A stretch of 64,000 nt of DNA from Gammaproteobacteria bacterium (lineage in GTDB: Bacteria; Pseudomonadota; Gammaproteobacteria; Pseudomonadales; Pseudohongiellaceae). The stretch lies in NCBI GenBank assembly GCA_030832825.1, contig JAURIJ010000008.1:1-64000 (forward strand). The letters run 5' to 3'. The notes below the pieces were generated by a model. That model ran no database searches. It was not told where the DNA came from and was given only the letters and a program-made list of their open reading frames with translations. Made by a program: the position numbers and the translations under genes. Of the stretch, positions 63,975-64,000 are shown one piece after another. Each line of letters starts with the position of its first letter. Position 1 is the first letter of the stretch.

Positions 63975-64000
63975 AGGATTGGGTCACAAAGTCGAGATTA

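Overview
The window is a chromosomal segment from a GC-rich (roughly 60-65 % by eye) Gram-negative bacterium, almost certainly a gammaproteobacterium. The gene order is close to what I know from Pseudomonas and its relatives: recX-recA-cinA / mutS / fdxA / rpoS-nlpD-pcm-truD-ispF-ispD-ftsB-eno-kdsA-pyrG-tilS-accA-dnaE-rnhB-lpxB-lpxA-fabZ-lpxD-skp-bamA-rseP-dxr-cdsA-uppS-frr-pyrH-tsf-rpsB / map-glnD-dapD-dapE, then adk, relA-mazG, rlmD, cysM and recO-era-rnc-lepB-lepA. An outer membrane with lipid A is implied by lpxA/B/D, kdsA, bamA and skp. The species cannot be named from the sequence alone. No tRNA, rRNA, CRISPR array, IS element or prophage was found.

Layout. 1-4060: the least conserved part. 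It holds a truncated membrane-anchored AraC-type regulator, a DUF1015 protein and a decayed receptor-type class III nucleotide cyclase. 4061-10520: recX, recA with a LexA box, cinA-type amidase, a second pseudogene (flavoprotein reductase), mutS and fdxA. 10572-42184: about 31.6 kb with 29 genes, all on the minus strand, covering stationary-phase sigma factor, protein repair, MEP isoprenoid steps, cell division, CTP and Kdo synthesis, lipid A, fatty acid synthesis, replication, outer-membrane biogenesis and translation factors. 42509-48587: plus-strand map-glnD-arsC/Spx-like-dapD-dapE. 48554-64000: minus-strand blocks rsmJ-uppP-tsaB, an AlgP-like Lys/Ala-rich protein, adk, mazG-relA-rlmD-cysM and recO-era-rnc-DUF4845-lepB-lepA.

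How the genes work together. Dxr, IspD and IspF (MEP pathway), UppS (undecaprenyl-PP synthesis), UppP (dephosphorylation) and a DUF368 protein (family implicated in returning undecaprenyl phosphate across the membrane) cover much of the lipid-carrier cycle in one window. KdsA, LpxD, LpxA, LpxB and FabZ feed lipid A and fatty acids, and BamA, Skp and RseP serve outer-membrane proteins and the envelope stress response. RelA, RpoS and GlnD cover starvation and nitrogen signalling; DapD and DapE make diaminopimelate/lysine.

No clearly new multi-gene system is visible. The most unusual points are two genes caught while decaying (one a cupredoxin-like/dCache/cyclase remnant with two frameshifts, one a flavoprotein remnant with a frameshift, a nonsense codon and a possible FNR/Anr-type site upstream), loss of surE from its usual place with a DUF368 gene next door, an AlgP-like gene between adk and tsaB, a probable leaderless tsaB, and several compact or dual-use regulatory elements. 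Start codons given below are my choices from Shine-Dalgarno (SD) position and family N-termini.
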